A stretch of 64,000 nt of DNA from Nocardioides alkalitolerans (GCA_038184435.1 CP116227.1:1178001-1242000); one strand, 5' to 3'. Positions 54,760 to 63,894 are shown, counted from the stretch's first letter. A program made the numbers and translations. Notes: a model not told the origin generated them from the letters alone.

Positions 54760-56262
54760 GTGAACGTCCTGCGCACCAAGTCCGTCGAACGGTCGATCGC
54801 CGACACCGAGGAGCCGGAGCACCGGCTCAAGAAGAACCTGACCGCGCTCGACCTCACGGTCTTCGGCGTGGGCGTGATCATCGGCGCCGGCATCTTCGTC
54901 TACACCGGCCAGGTCGCGGCCAGCAACGCCGGACCCGCGATCGCGATCTCCTTCGCCATCGCCGGCCTCGCCTGCGCGCTGGCGGCGCTCTGCTACGCCG
55001 AGTTCGCCTCGACGGTGCCGGTCGCGGGGAGCGCCTACACCTTCAGCTACGCGACGTTCGGCGAGTTGGTCGCCTGGATCATCGGCTGGGACCTGGCGCT
55101 GGAGTTCACCGTCGGCGCCGCCGCGCTCTCCGTCGGCTTCTCCGGCTACCTGCAGTCGGTGCTGGAGGGCACGCCCTTCGCGATCCCCGACCAGATCGCC
55201 TCCGTCGAGTCCGGCGTGGTCAACCTGCCGGCGATCGTCATCTCGCTGCTCGTCATGCTCGTGCTCATCGGCGGCGTCAAGCTCTCGAGCCGCATCAACC
55301 AGGTCGTCGTCGCCATCAAGCTCGCCGTCGTCGCCATCGTGATCGTGATGGGCATCGGCTACGTGAAGCTGTCCAACTACACGCCCTTCATCCCCGAGTC
55401 GCAGCCCCCGGCGAGCGAGGGCGGCGGCGACTTCTGGTCGTCCACCCTCATCTCCTCGATCTTCGGCCTGGAGCCGGCGGTGTACGGCGTCGCCGGCGTC
55501 GTGGCCGGCGCCTCGATCGTGTTCTTCGCGTTCATCGGCTTCGACGTCGTCGCGACGACCGCCGAGGAGACCAAGAACCCGCAGCGCAACGTGCCCATCG
55601 GCATCCTGAGCTCGCTCGCCATCGTCACGGGCCTCTACATCGCGGTCAGCCTCATCATCACGGGCATGCAGAGCTACGACGAGATCGACCCGACGGACGC
55701 GGCCCCGCTGGCGACGGCCTTCAACGCGGTCGGCCAGGACTGGATCGGCGACGTCATCGCGATCGGTGCGTGCATCGGCCTCACGGTCGTCGTGATGATC
55801 CTGATGATGGGCCAGACCCGCGTCGCGTTCGCCATGGCGCGCGACGGCCTGCTCCCGCCGGTGCTGAGCAAGGTGCACCCGAAGTACGGCACGCCGTACG
55901 TCATCACCATCATCGCGGGCGTCGGCGTCGCGGTCATGAGCGGTTTCGTGCCGTTCGCGACGCTCGGCCACCTCGTCAGCATCGGCACCCTGTTCGCCTT
56001 CGTGCTCGTGAGCATCGGCGTCGTCGTCCTGCGGCGCACCCGCCCCGACCTGCCGCGTGCCTTCCGGGCGCCCGCGGTCACGCTCGTCGCCACGCTCTCC
56101 GTGCTGCTCTGCGGCTACCTCATGCTCAACCTCACCGGCGAGACCTGGGTGCGGTTCGGTGTCTGGATGGTCATCGGCGTGGTCGTCTACTTCGCCTACG
56201 GCGTGCGCCGCAGCAACCTCGCCCGCGAGGAGGCGGGCGAGAAGGCCGTCCCAGGTCGCTGA
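54760..56262 (+). CDS. Amino acid permease (APC family, cationic amino acid transporter type)
   Basis: A 500-residue protein with 12 or more helices. It opens RTKSVERSIADTEEPEHRLKK, as in YfnA/CAT-like permeases, with LTVFGVGVIIGAGIFVYTG (the helix-1 substrate site GAGIF) and FFAFIGFDVVATTAEETKNP (helix 6). Likely imports basic or neutral amino acids; specificity not assignable. Monocistronic. Confidence 0.9.
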   Translation: MNVLRTKSVERSIADTEEPEHRLKKNLTALDLTVFGVGVIIGAGIFVYTGQVAASNAGPAIAISFAIAGLACALAALCYAEFASTVPVAGSAYTFSYATFGELVAWIIGWDLALEFTVGAAALSVGFSGYLQSVLEGTPFAIPDQIASVESGVVNLPAIVISLLVMLVLIGGVKLSSRINQVVVAIKLAVVAIVIVMGIGYVKLSNYTPFIPESQPPASEGGGDFWSSTLISSIFGLEPAVYGVAGVVAGASIVFFAFIGFDVVATTAEETKNPQRNVPIGILSSLAIVTGLYIAVSLIITGMQSYDEIDPTDAAPLATAFNAVGQDWIGDVIAIGACIGLTVVVMILMMGQTRVAFAMARDGLLPPVLSKVHPKYGTPYVITIIAGVGVAVMSGFVPFATLGHLVSIGTLFAFVLVSIGVVVLRRTRPDLPRAFRAPAVTLVATLSVLLCGYLMLNLTGETWVRFGVWMVIGVVVYFAYGVRRSNLAREEAGEKAVPGR

Positions 56263-56291
56263 CCTCGTCGGGGAACAACGGCGGGGCCCAC

Positions 56292-56297
56292 TACGGT
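56292..56297 (+). promoter_or_regulatory. Probable -10 of the PAC2 gene
   Basis: TACGGT, about 50 nt before GTG 56347. Confidence 0.35.
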
Positions 56298-56346
56298 TGT
56301 GCCCTGCGCCGGCGACCGCCGGTGCAGACCGCCTGAGGAGGAACGA

Positions 56347-57273
56347 GTGGAGCAGGAGCGAGCCGACCGCCTGGTGCACGTCGTCGACGACGTGGAGCCG
56401 CTGGAGGCTCCCGTGCTGCTGCTCGCCCTCGAGGGCTTCCTCGACGCGGGCCGTGCGGCGGACCTCGCCGTCGACCACCTGCTCACCGATCGTGGGCCCG
56501 TGGTCGCGACCTTCGACGTCGACGAGCTCTACGACTACCGCGCGCGGCGTCCCCCGGTCTCGTTCGTCCGCGACCACTACGCGGACTACGCGGCGCCGCG
56601 CCTCGTCGTACGGCGCCAGACGGACGACGCGGGCACGCCGTACCTCCTCCTGACCGGTCCCGAGCCCGACATCCGCTGGGAGGCGTTCGCCCGGGCCGTG
56701 CGCACCGTGGTGGAGCGCTTCGGGGTCACCCGCGTGGTCGCCATGGCGGCCGTGCCCATGGCCGTGCCGCACACGCGTCCCGTGGCGCTCACCGAGCACG
56801 CCAACGAGCCGTCGGTCGTGCTCGGCAGCTCCGCCTGGCAGGGGGAGCTGCGCGTGCCCTCGAGCGCGCAGGCGCTCCTCGAGATCCGGCTGGGCGAGTG
56901 GGGCCACCTGATGCAGGGCGCCGTCGTCCACGTGCCCCACTACCTGGCGCAGATGAGCTACCCGCGGGCCGCGATCAGCCTGCTGGAGCACGTCACGCGG
57001 GTCGCCTCCCTCGAGGTGGACCTCGCCGACCTGCGCGCGGCCGCCGAGCGCACCGACGCCGAGGTCGCGGAGTACCTCGTCGAGCACGACGAGGTGCGCC
57101 AGGTGGTCGAGGGCCTCGAGCGCCAGTACGACACGTTCCACCGTGCCGAGGCCGCGGGCTCGAACCTGCTCGCCGAGGACGCGCCGCTGCCGTCGGGCGA
57201 GGAGATCGGCCGCCAGTTCGAGCAGTTCCTCGCCGGGCTCGACGGCCCCGACGGTCCCGACGACCGGGCCTGA
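56347..57273 (+). CDS. PAC2-family (proteasome assembly chaperone-like) protein
   Basis: A 308-residue protein of the PAC2/DUF75 family. Recognisable stretches are VLLLALEGFLDAGRAADLAV near the N-terminus, LLLTGPEPDIRWEAFARAV and an acidic helical C-terminus (EEIGRQFEQFLAGL). The eukaryotic relatives help assemble proteasomes and actinobacteria have a proteasome, but that role is unproved for bacterial members. GTG 56347 follows GAGGAGG. The thioesterase gene starts 35 nt later. Confidence 0.87.
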   Translation: MEQERADRLVHVVDDVEPLEAPVLLLALEGFLDAGRAADLAVDHLLTDRGPVVATFDVDELYDYRARRPPVSFVRDHYADYAAPRLVVRRQTDDAGTPYLLLTGPEPDIRWEAFARAVRTVVERFGVTRVVAMAAVPMAVPHTRPVALTEHANEPSVVLGSSAWQGELRVPSSAQALLEIRLGEWGHLMQGAVVHVPHYLAQMSYPRAAISLLEHVTRVASLEVDLADLRAAAERTDAEVAEYLVEHDEVRQVVEGLERQYDTFHRAEAAGSNLLAEDAPLPSGEEIGRQFEQFLAGLDGPDGPDDRA

Positions 57274-57308
57274 GCCCGACCCTCCAGAGAGCCGAGAGAG
57301 GCCCCGCC

Positions 57309-58187
57309 ATGCCCCAGACCGCCGCCGAGCTGCTCGACCTGCTCGACATCGAGACCATCGACGTCAACCTGTTCCGCGGGCGCCAGCCCGACACGGTGCG
57401 GCAGCGCGTCTTCGGTGGCCAGGTCGCGGCGCAGGCGTTCCTCGCCGCGGCGCGCACCGTCGACGCCGAGCGCGCCGCGCACTCGCTGCACGCCTACTTC
57501 CTGCGCCCCGGCGACCCGCGGGTGCCGATCGTGTACGACGTGGAGCGGCTCCGCGACGGCCGCGCGTTCTCGACGCGTCGGGTCGTGGCCCGCCAGCACG
57601 GCCGCGACATCTTCTACGTGACGATCAGCTTCCAGGTGGCCGAGGACGGCTTCGAGCACCAGACGCGGATGCCGGAGGTGCCGGCCCCCGAGGACGGGAT
57701 GCGGCTGGTCGACATCATCCGCGGGCAGAAGAACGCGGACGTCAGCGTGTGGGAGCGCGAGTGGTCGGCGCTCGACGTGCGGTACGTCGGCGTCTCCGGC
57801 ATGGGGCTGCCCGCGGACGAGGCCAACCCGGCACAGGCCCGGATCTGGGTGCGCATCGAGGGCGACTTCCCCGACGACCCGGCGCTGCAGCAGGCGGCGT
57901 TCGTCTACGCGAGCGACCTGACGCTCCTCGGCGCCACACTCGTGCCGCACGGCATCACCATCAACTCCCCGGGCCTCCAGCCGGCCTCGCTCGACCACAC
58001 GGTGTGGTTCCACCGGGCGTTCCGGGCGGACCGCTGGTGGCTCTACGACCAGGAGTCGCCCGCCGCCGGCGGGTCGCGCGGGTTCGCGACGGCCGGGATC
58101 TACACCGAGGACGGGGGTCGCGTGGCCAGCGTCGCGCAGGAGGGCCTCATCCGCCGGATCGAGGGCCCGAACCCCAACGCCATCTGA
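57309..58187 (+). CDS. tesB: Acyl-CoA thioesterase II
   Basis: A 292-residue double-hotdog enzyme hydrolysing acyl-CoA to free fatty acid. VFGGQVAAQAFLAAARTV and HSLHAYFLRPGDPRVPIVY are family hallmarks; the catalytic Asp lies in SLDHTVWFHRAFRAD. In mycobacteria a tesB gene (tesB2) lies between pdxS and pdxT; here it is elsewhere. Confidence 0.94.
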   Translation: MPQTAAELLDLLDIETIDVNLFRGRQPDTVRQRVFGGQVAAQAFLAAARTVDAERAAHSLHAYFLRPGDPRVPIVYDVERLRDGRAFSTRRVVARQHGRDIFYVTISFQVAEDGFEHQTRMPEVPAPEDGMRLVDIIRGQKNADVSVWEREWSALDVRYVGVSGMGLPADEANPAQARIWVRIEGDFPDDPALQQAAFVYASDLTLLGATLVPHGITINSPGLQPASLDHTVWFHRAFRADRWWLYDQESPAAGGSRGFATAGIYTEDGGRVASVAQEGLIRRIEGPNPNAI

Positions 58188-58229
58188 CCGCCCCGGGGGA
58201 AGAGAACGCGGACCGGCCCCCCGCCGGCA

Positions 58230-58274
58230 CAGGAAAACGCGGACCGCTTCGTGCGTCCGGTCCGCGTTTTCCTG
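58230..58274. terminator. Bidirectional terminator after tesB
   Basis: Perfect 16-bp stem (CAGGAAAACGCGGACC and complement) with a 13-nt loop between convergent genes. A partial direct copy of one arm lies about 30 nt upstream. Confidence 0.8.
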
Positions 58275-58291
58275 GTTCCTCTGGGAGCCGC

Positions 58292-59194
58292 CTAGAGCGC
58301 GTGCGTCCGCCCGAGCAGGTGCACCGCGCCGTTGCGCGGGCTCGTGAGCGAGAAGGCCCAGCCGTCGTGCTCCGCACGCGACCCGAACGCCACGGTGCCT
58401 GGCAGGAAGACCGGCTTGCGGAAGGAGACGTCGACCCGCACGGCGTCGGGCAGGCGGTTCTCCAGCTGGGCGATGCACCGCGCCTTGGTCCACATGCCGT
58501 GGGCGATCTGGCGCTGGAAGCCGAGCGCCTTGGCCGTCCACGGGTAGAGGTGGATCGGGTTGTGGTCGCCCGACACCGCGGCGTACCGGCGCCCGAGGTC
58601 CCCGCCCAGCCGCCACCGGGTGCCGGTCGGGGGCACCTCCTCGAACGGCGTGCCGAAGGGCGCGTCGTCGTCGCCGCGCCCGCGGCGCAGGTAGACCGAG
58701 GTGCTCTCCCAGACCAGCTCGTCGCCCACGTGCGCGCTGGTGCGGAAGTCGAGGACCTTGCCCTTCGGGTGCGGACGGGGCGAGCCGACCTCGGTGCGGA
58801 CCGCCACCTCCTCGCGGACGGCGATGGGGCGGTGGGAGGAGATCGAGTTCTCCAGGTGGACCGTCCCGATGGCCGGGTAGGGGAAGCCGGGGTCGCTCAT
58901 GATCGCCATGTGCAGGGGGAACGCCAGCATGTGGGGATAGGGGAGCGGCACCGTGTCCTTGGCCGGGAACCCGCACACCTCGGCGTAGGCCCGCACCGCG
59001 TCCCGCTCCACCCGCACCGGCGGCCGCTCGTAGGCCAGCCCGGCCGGGTCGCCGCCCGTCTTGCGGATGCCGGGCAGCTGGTTGAGACCGGGTACGACGG
59101 GGAGCGCGGCCCGCGCGAGCACGCCGAGCCCGCCGCCGGCGGAGGTCAGGGTCTTGGTGGGGCGGGGCGTCGTGGACGGGGTCGCAGCGGCCAT
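58292..59194 (-). CDS. MaoC-type enoyl/3-hydroxyacyl dehydratase (HtdX-like)
   Basis: A 300-residue double-hotdog protein. The hydratase-2 motif YAAVSGDHNPIHLYPWTAK (catalytic Asp and His) is intact in the second half, with QIAHGMWTKAR after it; the first half starts near residue 60. It should act on 3-hydroxyacyl thioesters, CoA- or ACP-linked. It starts 4 nt after the fabG gene, as in mycobacterial fabG4-htdX. Confidence 0.9.
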   Translation of the reverse strand: MAAATPSTTPRPTKTLTSAGGGLGVLARAALPVVPGLNQLPGIRKTGGDPAGLAYERPPVRVERDAVRAYAEVCGFPAKDTVPLPYPHMLAFPLHMAIMSDPGFPYPAIGTVHLENSISSHRPIAVREEVAVRTEVGSPRPHPKGKVLDFRTSAHVGDELVWESTSVYLRRGRGDDDAPFGTPFEEVPPTGTRWRLGGDLGRRYAAVSGDHNPIHLYPWTAKALGFQRQIAHGMWTKARCIAQLENRLPDAVRVDVSFRKPVFLPGTVAFGSRAEHDGWAFSLTSPRNGAVHLLGRTHAL

Positions 59195-59198
59195 CGCG

Positions 59199-60536
59199 TC
59201 AGGCCCCCAGCATCATCTGGCCGCACACGCGCACGACGTTGCCGTTGACCGCGGTGGAGCCGGGGGAGGCGAACCACGAGATCGTCTCCGCGACGTCGAC
59301 GGGCAGACCGCCCTGCGCCATGGCGTTGAGCCGCTGGCCGACCTCGCGGGTCGCGAACGGCACGGCCGCCGTCATCTGCGTGATGATGAAGCCCGGGGCC
59401 ACGGCGTTGATGGTGATGCCGTCCGTGAGCTCGGGGGCGAGCGCCTCGACGAGCCCGATGACGCCGGCCTTCGAGGCCGCGTAGTTCGTCTGTCCGACGT
59501 TGCCCGCGATGCCGGCGATGGACGCCACGCCGATGACGCGACCGTTGGGGCGGATGGCCTTCTGCTCGAGCAGCTCCGCCGTGATGCGCTCGGGCGCCGC
59601 CACGTTGACCGCGATGACGGAGTCCCAGCGGTCCTCCTTCATGTTCGCGAGCTTCTTGTCGCGCGTGATGCCGGCGTTGTGGACCACGATGTCCACGCCC
59701 CCGTGCTTGCCGAGCACGTGCTGCGCGATGCGCTGGGGCGCGTCCTTGGCGGTGATGTCGAGGGCGATGTGGTCCCCGTCGAGCTCCTTCACGAGCGCGA
59801 CGAGGTCGGACGCCGCCTGCGGGACGTCGACGCCGACGACGGTCGCGCCGTCACGGTGGAGCACGCGGGCGATCTGCTCGCCGATGCCGCGGCTGGCGCC
59901 GGTGACGAGGGCGACCTTGCCCGCGAGGGGCTTGGCGAGGTCGGGGACGGGCTCGGCCTCGGTGGTGCCCGTGGCACCGATCCGCACCACCTGGCCGGAC
60001 ACGTAGGCCGACTTGGGGGAGAGGAGGAAGGCCAGGGTCGAGTCGACGGCGTTCTCGGCACCGGGGGCAACGTAGACCAGCTGCACCGTGCTGCCGCGGC
60101 CGACCTCCTTGCCGAGCGAACGGGTGAAGCCCTCGAGGGCGCGCTGCGCGATCCGCTCGTCGGTCGACGTGGTGTCGGCGGGCGTCGTGCCGAGCACGAC
60201 GACGCGGCCCGACGCCTTCAGGCTCCGCAGCACCGGGGTGAAAAAGTCGCGCAGCGCGCGCAGGTCCTCGGGGGTCGTGAGGCCGGTCGCGTCGAAGACC
60301 AGGCCCTTGTACGACGCGCCGTCCTCCGCGAGGGACGCCGACGTGATCCCGAGGGAGTCCAGGGTCTCGGGGAGCTGCTCGACGAGGCGGCCGCGGCCAC
60401 CGACGAGGACGGTGCCGTCGACGAGGGGGGCGCCCTCGACGTACCGGTCGAGCGCCACCGGGCTGGGCAGGCCGAGGTTCTTGACGAGGATCTTGCCGAC
60501 GGGGCTCGCGACGAAGCTCTGGTAGCGATCGGTCAT
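59199..60536 (-). CDS. fabG: 3-oxoacyl-(ACP/CoA) reductase, FabG4 type
   Basis: A 445-residue reductase: an about 200-residue flavodoxin-like N-terminal domain, then a ketoreductase domain with VALVTGASRGIGEQIARVL, VHNAGITRDKKLANM and the catalytic Ser/Tyr/Lys in VASIAGIAGNVGQTNYAASK. High-molecular-weight FabG4 proteins are NADH-dependent and act on CoA-linked substrates. ATG 60536 follows GGAGGA. Divergent from the thiolase gene. Confidence 0.93.
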   Translation of the reverse strand: MTDRYQSFVASPVGKILVKNLGLPSPVALDRYVEGAPLVDGTVLVGGRGRLVEQLPETLDSLGITSASLAEDGASYKGLVFDATGLTTPEDLRALRDFFTPVLRSLKASGRVVVLGTTPADTTSTDERIAQRALEGFTRSLGKEVGRGSTVQLVYVAPGAENAVDSTLAFLLSPKSAYVSGQVVRIGATGTTEAEPVPDLAKPLAGKVALVTGASRGIGEQIARVLHRDGATVVGVDVPQAASDLVALVKELDGDHIALDITAKDAPQRIAQHVLGKHGGVDIVVHNAGITRDKKLANMKEDRWDSVIAVNVAAPERITAELLEQKAIRPNGRVIGVASIAGIAGNVGQTNYAASKAGVIGLVEALAPELTDGITINAVAPGFIITQMTAAVPFATREVGQRLNAMAQGGLPVDVAETISWFASPGSTAVNGNVVRVCGQMMLGA

Positions 60537-60594
60537 GGTGGGACGTCCTCCAGGTGCGCAGGATCGGGCGACGATGGATGATGGTGCGGGAGCA

Positions 60595-60625
60595 ACACTA
60601 CTCATCAGTAAGTAACGGGTAGTGT
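60595..60625. promoter_or_regulatory. Operator candidate between fabG4-like and fadA2-like genes
   Basis: AT-richer 31 bp with perfect 7-bp outer arms (ACACTAC / GTAGTGT) and an inner TACTCATCAGTA partial palindrome. It lies in the middle of the divergent promoter region, where one regulator could control both directions. Confidence 0.45.
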
Positions 60626-60729
60626 AACTCCGTGTCCACTTTTCGTGACGTGACCCTCAGCCGGTTCCGTCACGGCCGGGCCATCGCCAGGATAGGCACA
60701 GACTTCCCAACGATCAGGAGCACACCGAC

Positions 60730-62013
60730 ATGCAGGCTCAGACCCGCCGTGTCGCCGTCATCGGCGGCAACCGCATCCCGTTCGCCCGGTCGAACACCGT
60801 CTACTCCGACGCCTCCAACCAGGAGATGCTGACCGCTGCCCTCGACGGGCTCGCCGAGCGCTTCGGCCTCGTCGGGGAGCAGGTCGGCGAGGTCGTCGCG
60901 GGTGCCGTGCTCAAGCACTCCCGCGACTTCAACCTCGCGCGCGAGTCGGTGCTCGGCTCCAAGCTGGCGCCCACGACGCCCGCCACCGACCTGCAGCAGG
61001 CCTGCGGCACGGGCCTCCAGGCGGTCATCTACGTCGCCAACAAGATCGCCCTCGGTCAGATCGACGTCGGCATCGCGGGCGGCTCGGACACGACGTCCGA
61101 CGCGCCGATCGCCCTCGGCGAGAACCTGCGCAAGATCCTGCTGGAGGCCAACCGGGCGAAGGACCTCAAGGGCCGCCTCGCCGCGTTCGCCAAGATCCGG
61201 CCGGGCGACATCATCCCGACCATCCCGCAGAACGGCGAGCCCCGCACGGGCCTGTCGATGGGCGAGCACCAGGCGCTCACCGCCATCGAGTGGCAGGTCT
61301 CCCGCGAGGCGCAGGACGAGCTCGCCGCGGCGTCGCACCAGCACCTGGGCGCGTCCTACGACGAGGGCTGGCAGGACGACCTGGTGACGCCGTTCCGCGG
61401 CGTCGAGCGCGACACGAACCTGCGCCCGGACTCGACCGCCGAGAAGCTGGCGAAGCTGAAGCCGGTGTTCGGCAAGGGCGAGGCCGCGACGATGACGGCC
61501 GGCAACTCGACGCCGCTGACGGACGGCGCCTCGGTGGTGCTCCTGGCCTCCGAGGAGTGGGCCGAGGCCCACGGGCTCCCCGTGCTGGCCTACTTCACGG
61601 CCTACGAGACGGCGGCCGTCGACTACGTGCACGGCGGCGAGGGGCTGCTCATGGCCCCGGCCTACGCGATGCCCCGGATGCTCCAGCGCGAGGGCTACGA
61701 CCTGCAGGACTTCGACTTCTACGAGATCCACGAGGCGTTCGCCTCGCAGGTGCTGTCCACCCTCGCGGCCTGGGAGGACCCGGTGTTCTGCAAGGAGCGC
61801 CTCGGTCTCGACGCGCCCCTCGGCGCGATCGACCGCTCCAAGCTCAACGTCAAGGGCTCCTCGCTCGGCGCCGGTCACCCGTTCGCCGCCACGGGCGGCC
61901 GCATCGTCGCGAACGCGGCGAAGCTGCTCGCCGAGAAGGGGTCGGGCAAGGCCGTCATCTCGGTCTGCGCGGCCGGCGGCCAGGGCGTGACCGCGATCCT
62001 CGAGCGCCCCTGA
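60730..62013 (+). CDS. Acetyl-CoA acetyltransferase/thiolase (FadA2/FadI-like)
   Basis: A 427-residue thiolase. Nucleophile Cys in QQACGTGLQAVIYVANK, His in EIHEAFASQVL and GSSLGAGHPFAATGGR, second Cys in SVCAAGGQGVTA, so the active site is complete. It cleaves or forms 3-ketoacyl-CoA. Position opposite fabG4 equals mycobacterial fadA2. A possible -10 TAGGCA sits at about 60695 and GATCAGGAG precedes the start. Confidence 0.93.
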   Translation: MQAQTRRVAVIGGNRIPFARSNTVYSDASNQEMLTAALDGLAERFGLVGEQVGEVVAGAVLKHSRDFNLARESVLGSKLAPTTPATDLQQACGTGLQAVIYVANKIALGQIDVGIAGGSDTTSDAPIALGENLRKILLEANRAKDLKGRLAAFAKIRPGDIIPTIPQNGEPRTGLSMGEHQALTAIEWQVSREAQDELAAASHQHLGASYDEGWQDDLVTPFRGVERDTNLRPDSTAEKLAKLKPVFGKGEAATMTAGNSTPLTDGASVVLLASEEWAEAHGLPVLAYFTAYETAAVDYVHGGEGLLMAPAYAMPRMLQREGYDLQDFDFYEIHEAFASQVLSTLAAWEDPVFCKERLGLDAPLGAIDRSKLNVKGSSLGAGHPFAATGGRIVANAAKLLAEKGSGKAVISVCAAGGQGVTAILERP

Positions 62014-62046
62014 ACCCGGCACCGACCTGACGCCTGACGCGACCGG

Positions 62047-62074
62047 GCCCCGCCGCACCGACGTGCGGCGGGGC
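62047..62074. terminator. Terminator after the thiolase gene
   Basis: Perfect 12-bp stem (GCCCCGCCGCAC and complement) with a 4-nt loop, between convergent thiolase and tetR genes. Confidence 0.75.
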
Positions 62075-62082
62075 TCGGCCGC

Positions 62083-62796
62083 TCAGGAGGCCGTGGCCGC
62101 CAGGGCGAGCGCCGAGGTCACCATGTGGCTGCGGACCTGCTCGGTGGTGATCGAGGAGACGACCGGGATGCCCGGCGCGGCCTCCTTGACGAGGATGCCG
62201 ACGCGGGCGAGCTGGAGCGCCCCGAGCCCGCTGGCGTAGAGCGTGTTCGACAGCAGGATCGGGTCCGTCACCGCGAAGTCGCCGGCGTTCTTGCCGTCCT
62301 CGAGCACGGCGGTGAGCACGGCGAGGCAGCCCGAGATCCCGCGTCCCAGTCGCAGCAGCGCGCTCTCGCTGATCTCGTCGAGCAGCTCGGTCCCGGTGCG
62401 GCGCATGAGTGTCTGGGCGCAGTCGACGAACGCGGGGTGGGCCATGCCGTAGTCGACAAACGCCGAGACGACGGCCTCCAGGCGCTCGGCCGACGGCCCG
62501 CGCGAGGCCGCACCTGCGGCGAGCGCGTCCCGCAGCTCCTCGAGGTAGCCGACGAGCGTGAGGGCGAAGAGCTCCTCCTTGCCCGTGAAGTGCCGGTAGA
62601 CGATGGCGCGGTTGATGCCGACGGCGCGCGCGATGTCCTCGATCTGGGCGTCGCGGACGCCGCGCTCGTCGAAGAGGCGACGCGTGGCGTCGAGGATCTC
62701 GCGCTCCCGCTGACGCCGACGGGAGGCCGCGGCCGAGCGGCGTCCGTCGCGCGGCGCGGCGCCCGCGGGCGCGGCGGTGTCCCTGGTGTCGCTCAT
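62083..62796 (-). CDS. TetR-family regulator
   Basis: A 237-residue repressor-type protein. After a basic start, residues about 35-80 are the DNA-binding helix-turn-helix (EILDATRRLFDERG, IEDIARAVGINRAIVYRHFTGKEEL in part) and the rest a ligand-binding domain. The nearby fatty-acid genes and the mycobacterial TetR gene Rv0238 at the equivalent place suggest control of lipid metabolism. Minus-strand TACGCT lies 6 nt before ATG 62796. A strong palindrome overlaps this promoter, which suggests autoregulation. Confidence 0.9.
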   Translation of the reverse strand: MSDTRDTAAPAGAAPRDGRRSAAASRRRQREREILDATRRLFDERGVRDAQIEDIARAVGINRAIVYRHFTGKEELFALTLVGYLEELRDALAAGAASRGPSAERLEAVVSAFVDYGMAHPAFVDCAQTLMRRTGTELLDEISESALLRLGRGISGCLAVLTAVLEDGKNAGDFAVTDPILLSNTLYASGLGALQLARVGILVKEAAPGIPVVSSITTEQVRSHMVTSALALAATAS

Positions 62797-62802
62797 GGCA
62801 GG

Positions 62803-62808
62803 AGCGTA
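62803..62808 (-). promoter_or_regulatory. -10 element of the tetR gene (leaderless)
   Basis: Minus-strand TACGCT, 6 nt before ATG 62796 and directly beside the operator. Confidence 0.45.
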
Positions 62809-62838
62809 GTGCAACGTGCAGTTGCACGTCCGTTGCAC
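62809..62838. promoter_or_regulatory. Operator of the TetR regulator (three half-sites)
   Basis: GTGCAAC (62809), GTTGCAC (62821) and a further GTTGCAC (62832): a perfect 7-5-7 inverted repeat plus a third half-site. It lies between the -35 and -10 region of tetR and upstream of the glycosylase gene. Confidence 0.6.
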
Positions 62839-62906
62839 ACGGGTCGCAGGATCTCGGCGTCCGAGGCTGGCAGGCTGGGGCCCGCAGGAGTCGGGAGGTG
62901 GCACTC

Positions 62907-63833
62907 GTGGAGCAGCGGACGCGTCGGTGGCGACCCGACTGGCCGTGCCCCGTCGGCGGCGTGCTCGTGCAGCAACGCCACGGCGGACGCGACCCCTCGT
63001 ACGCCGTCACCCCGGACGGCGCGCACTGGCGCGCCTTCCGCACGCCGCAGGGCCTCGGGACCCTCCGCGTCCGTGGGGTGGCCGGGGAGGTCGACCTCGA
63101 CGCGTGGGGCGACGGTGCGGACTGGCTCCTGGACGCGGCGCCCGGTCTCCTCGGGGCCTACGACGACGTCGCCGGCTTCACGCCGCTGCACCCGATCGTC
63201 GCGGACGTGTGGCGGCGCAACCCGTCGTGGCGGTTCTCGCGCAGCGGGCTCGTGCTCGACGCCCTCGTGCCCGCGGTGTTCGAGCAGAAGGTGACGGGCC
63301 AGGAGGCCTTCGGGGCGTGGGGTCGGCTGCTGCGTCGGCACGGCGACGCCGCGCCCGGGCCGGACGACCCGGCGGCGCCGCGGCTCCGGGTCGCGCCGTC
63401 GGCGGCGGTCCTGGCACGCATCCCGTCGTGGGAGTGGCTGCAGCTCCCCGTGGACCACGCCCGCTCCCGCACGGCGGTGCAGGTGGCGCGGGTGGCCGCG
63501 GGCCTGGAGCGCACCGTCACGCGTCCGCCCCGGGAGGCGGAGCCGCTGCTGCGCTCGGTGCCGGGCGTGGGGGTCTGGACGGCCGCCGAGACGCTGCGAC
63601 GGGCGTGGGGGGATCCCGACGCGGTGAGCTTCGGCGACTACCACGTGGCGAAGGACGTCGGGTGGGCCCTGACGGGCACGCCGGTCGACGACGCCGGGCT
63701 GGCGGAGCTGCTCGAGCCCTACCGCCCGCACCGGGGACGGGTGGTCGAGCTGCTCGCGCGCGCGGGCCTGGGACGCCCTCGGCGCGGCGCCCGGATGGCG
63801 CCCCGACGGCATCTCCCGGGCTCGCGCCGATGA
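62907..63833 (+). CDS. AlkA-like DNA-3-methyladenine glycosylase
   Basis: A 308-residue HhH-GPD base-excision enzyme. The helix-hairpin-helix is LLRSVPGVGVWTAAETLRRA and the catalytic Asp lies in AVSFGDYHVAKD; FEQKVTGQEA is the usual start of the core. The first about 90 residues form the N-terminal domain. It removes alkylated bases. GTG 62907 has GGGAGG about 8 nt upstream; GTG 62898 is an in-frame alternative. The C-terminus ends in a basic tail. Confidence 0.88.
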   Translation: MEQRTRRWRPDWPCPVGGVLVQQRHGGRDPSYAVTPDGAHWRAFRTPQGLGTLRVRGVAGEVDLDAWGDGADWLLDAAPGLLGAYDDVAGFTPLHPIVADVWRRNPSWRFSRSGLVLDALVPAVFEQKVTGQEAFGAWGRLLRRHGDAAPGPDDPAAPRLRVAPSAAVLARIPSWEWLQLPVDHARSRTAVQVARVAAGLERTVTRPPREAEPLLRSVPGVGVWTAAETLRRAWGDPDAVSFGDYHVAKDVGWALTGTPVDDAGLAELLEPYRPHRGRVVELLARAGLGRPRRGARMAPRRHLPGSRR

Positions 63834-63868
63834 GGGTGGACGAGCCTCTGGCCAGCGGCGATGATGCA

Positions 63869-63894
63869 CTGCCACTGGCAGGCGCCAGTGGCAG
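63869..63894 (+). terminator. Hairpin after the glycosylase gene
   Basis: Perfect 11-bp stem (CTGCCACTGGC / GCCAGTGGCAG) with a 4-nt loop. Confidence 0.6.

Noticed and set aside
60632..60832. Short rightward frame with a -10-like box 6 nt before it, upstream of the thiolase
   Set aside because: It runs into the thiolase in another frame and is Arg/Ser/Thr/Pro-rich, so it is probably a shadow; transcription from that -10 could still serve the thiolase.
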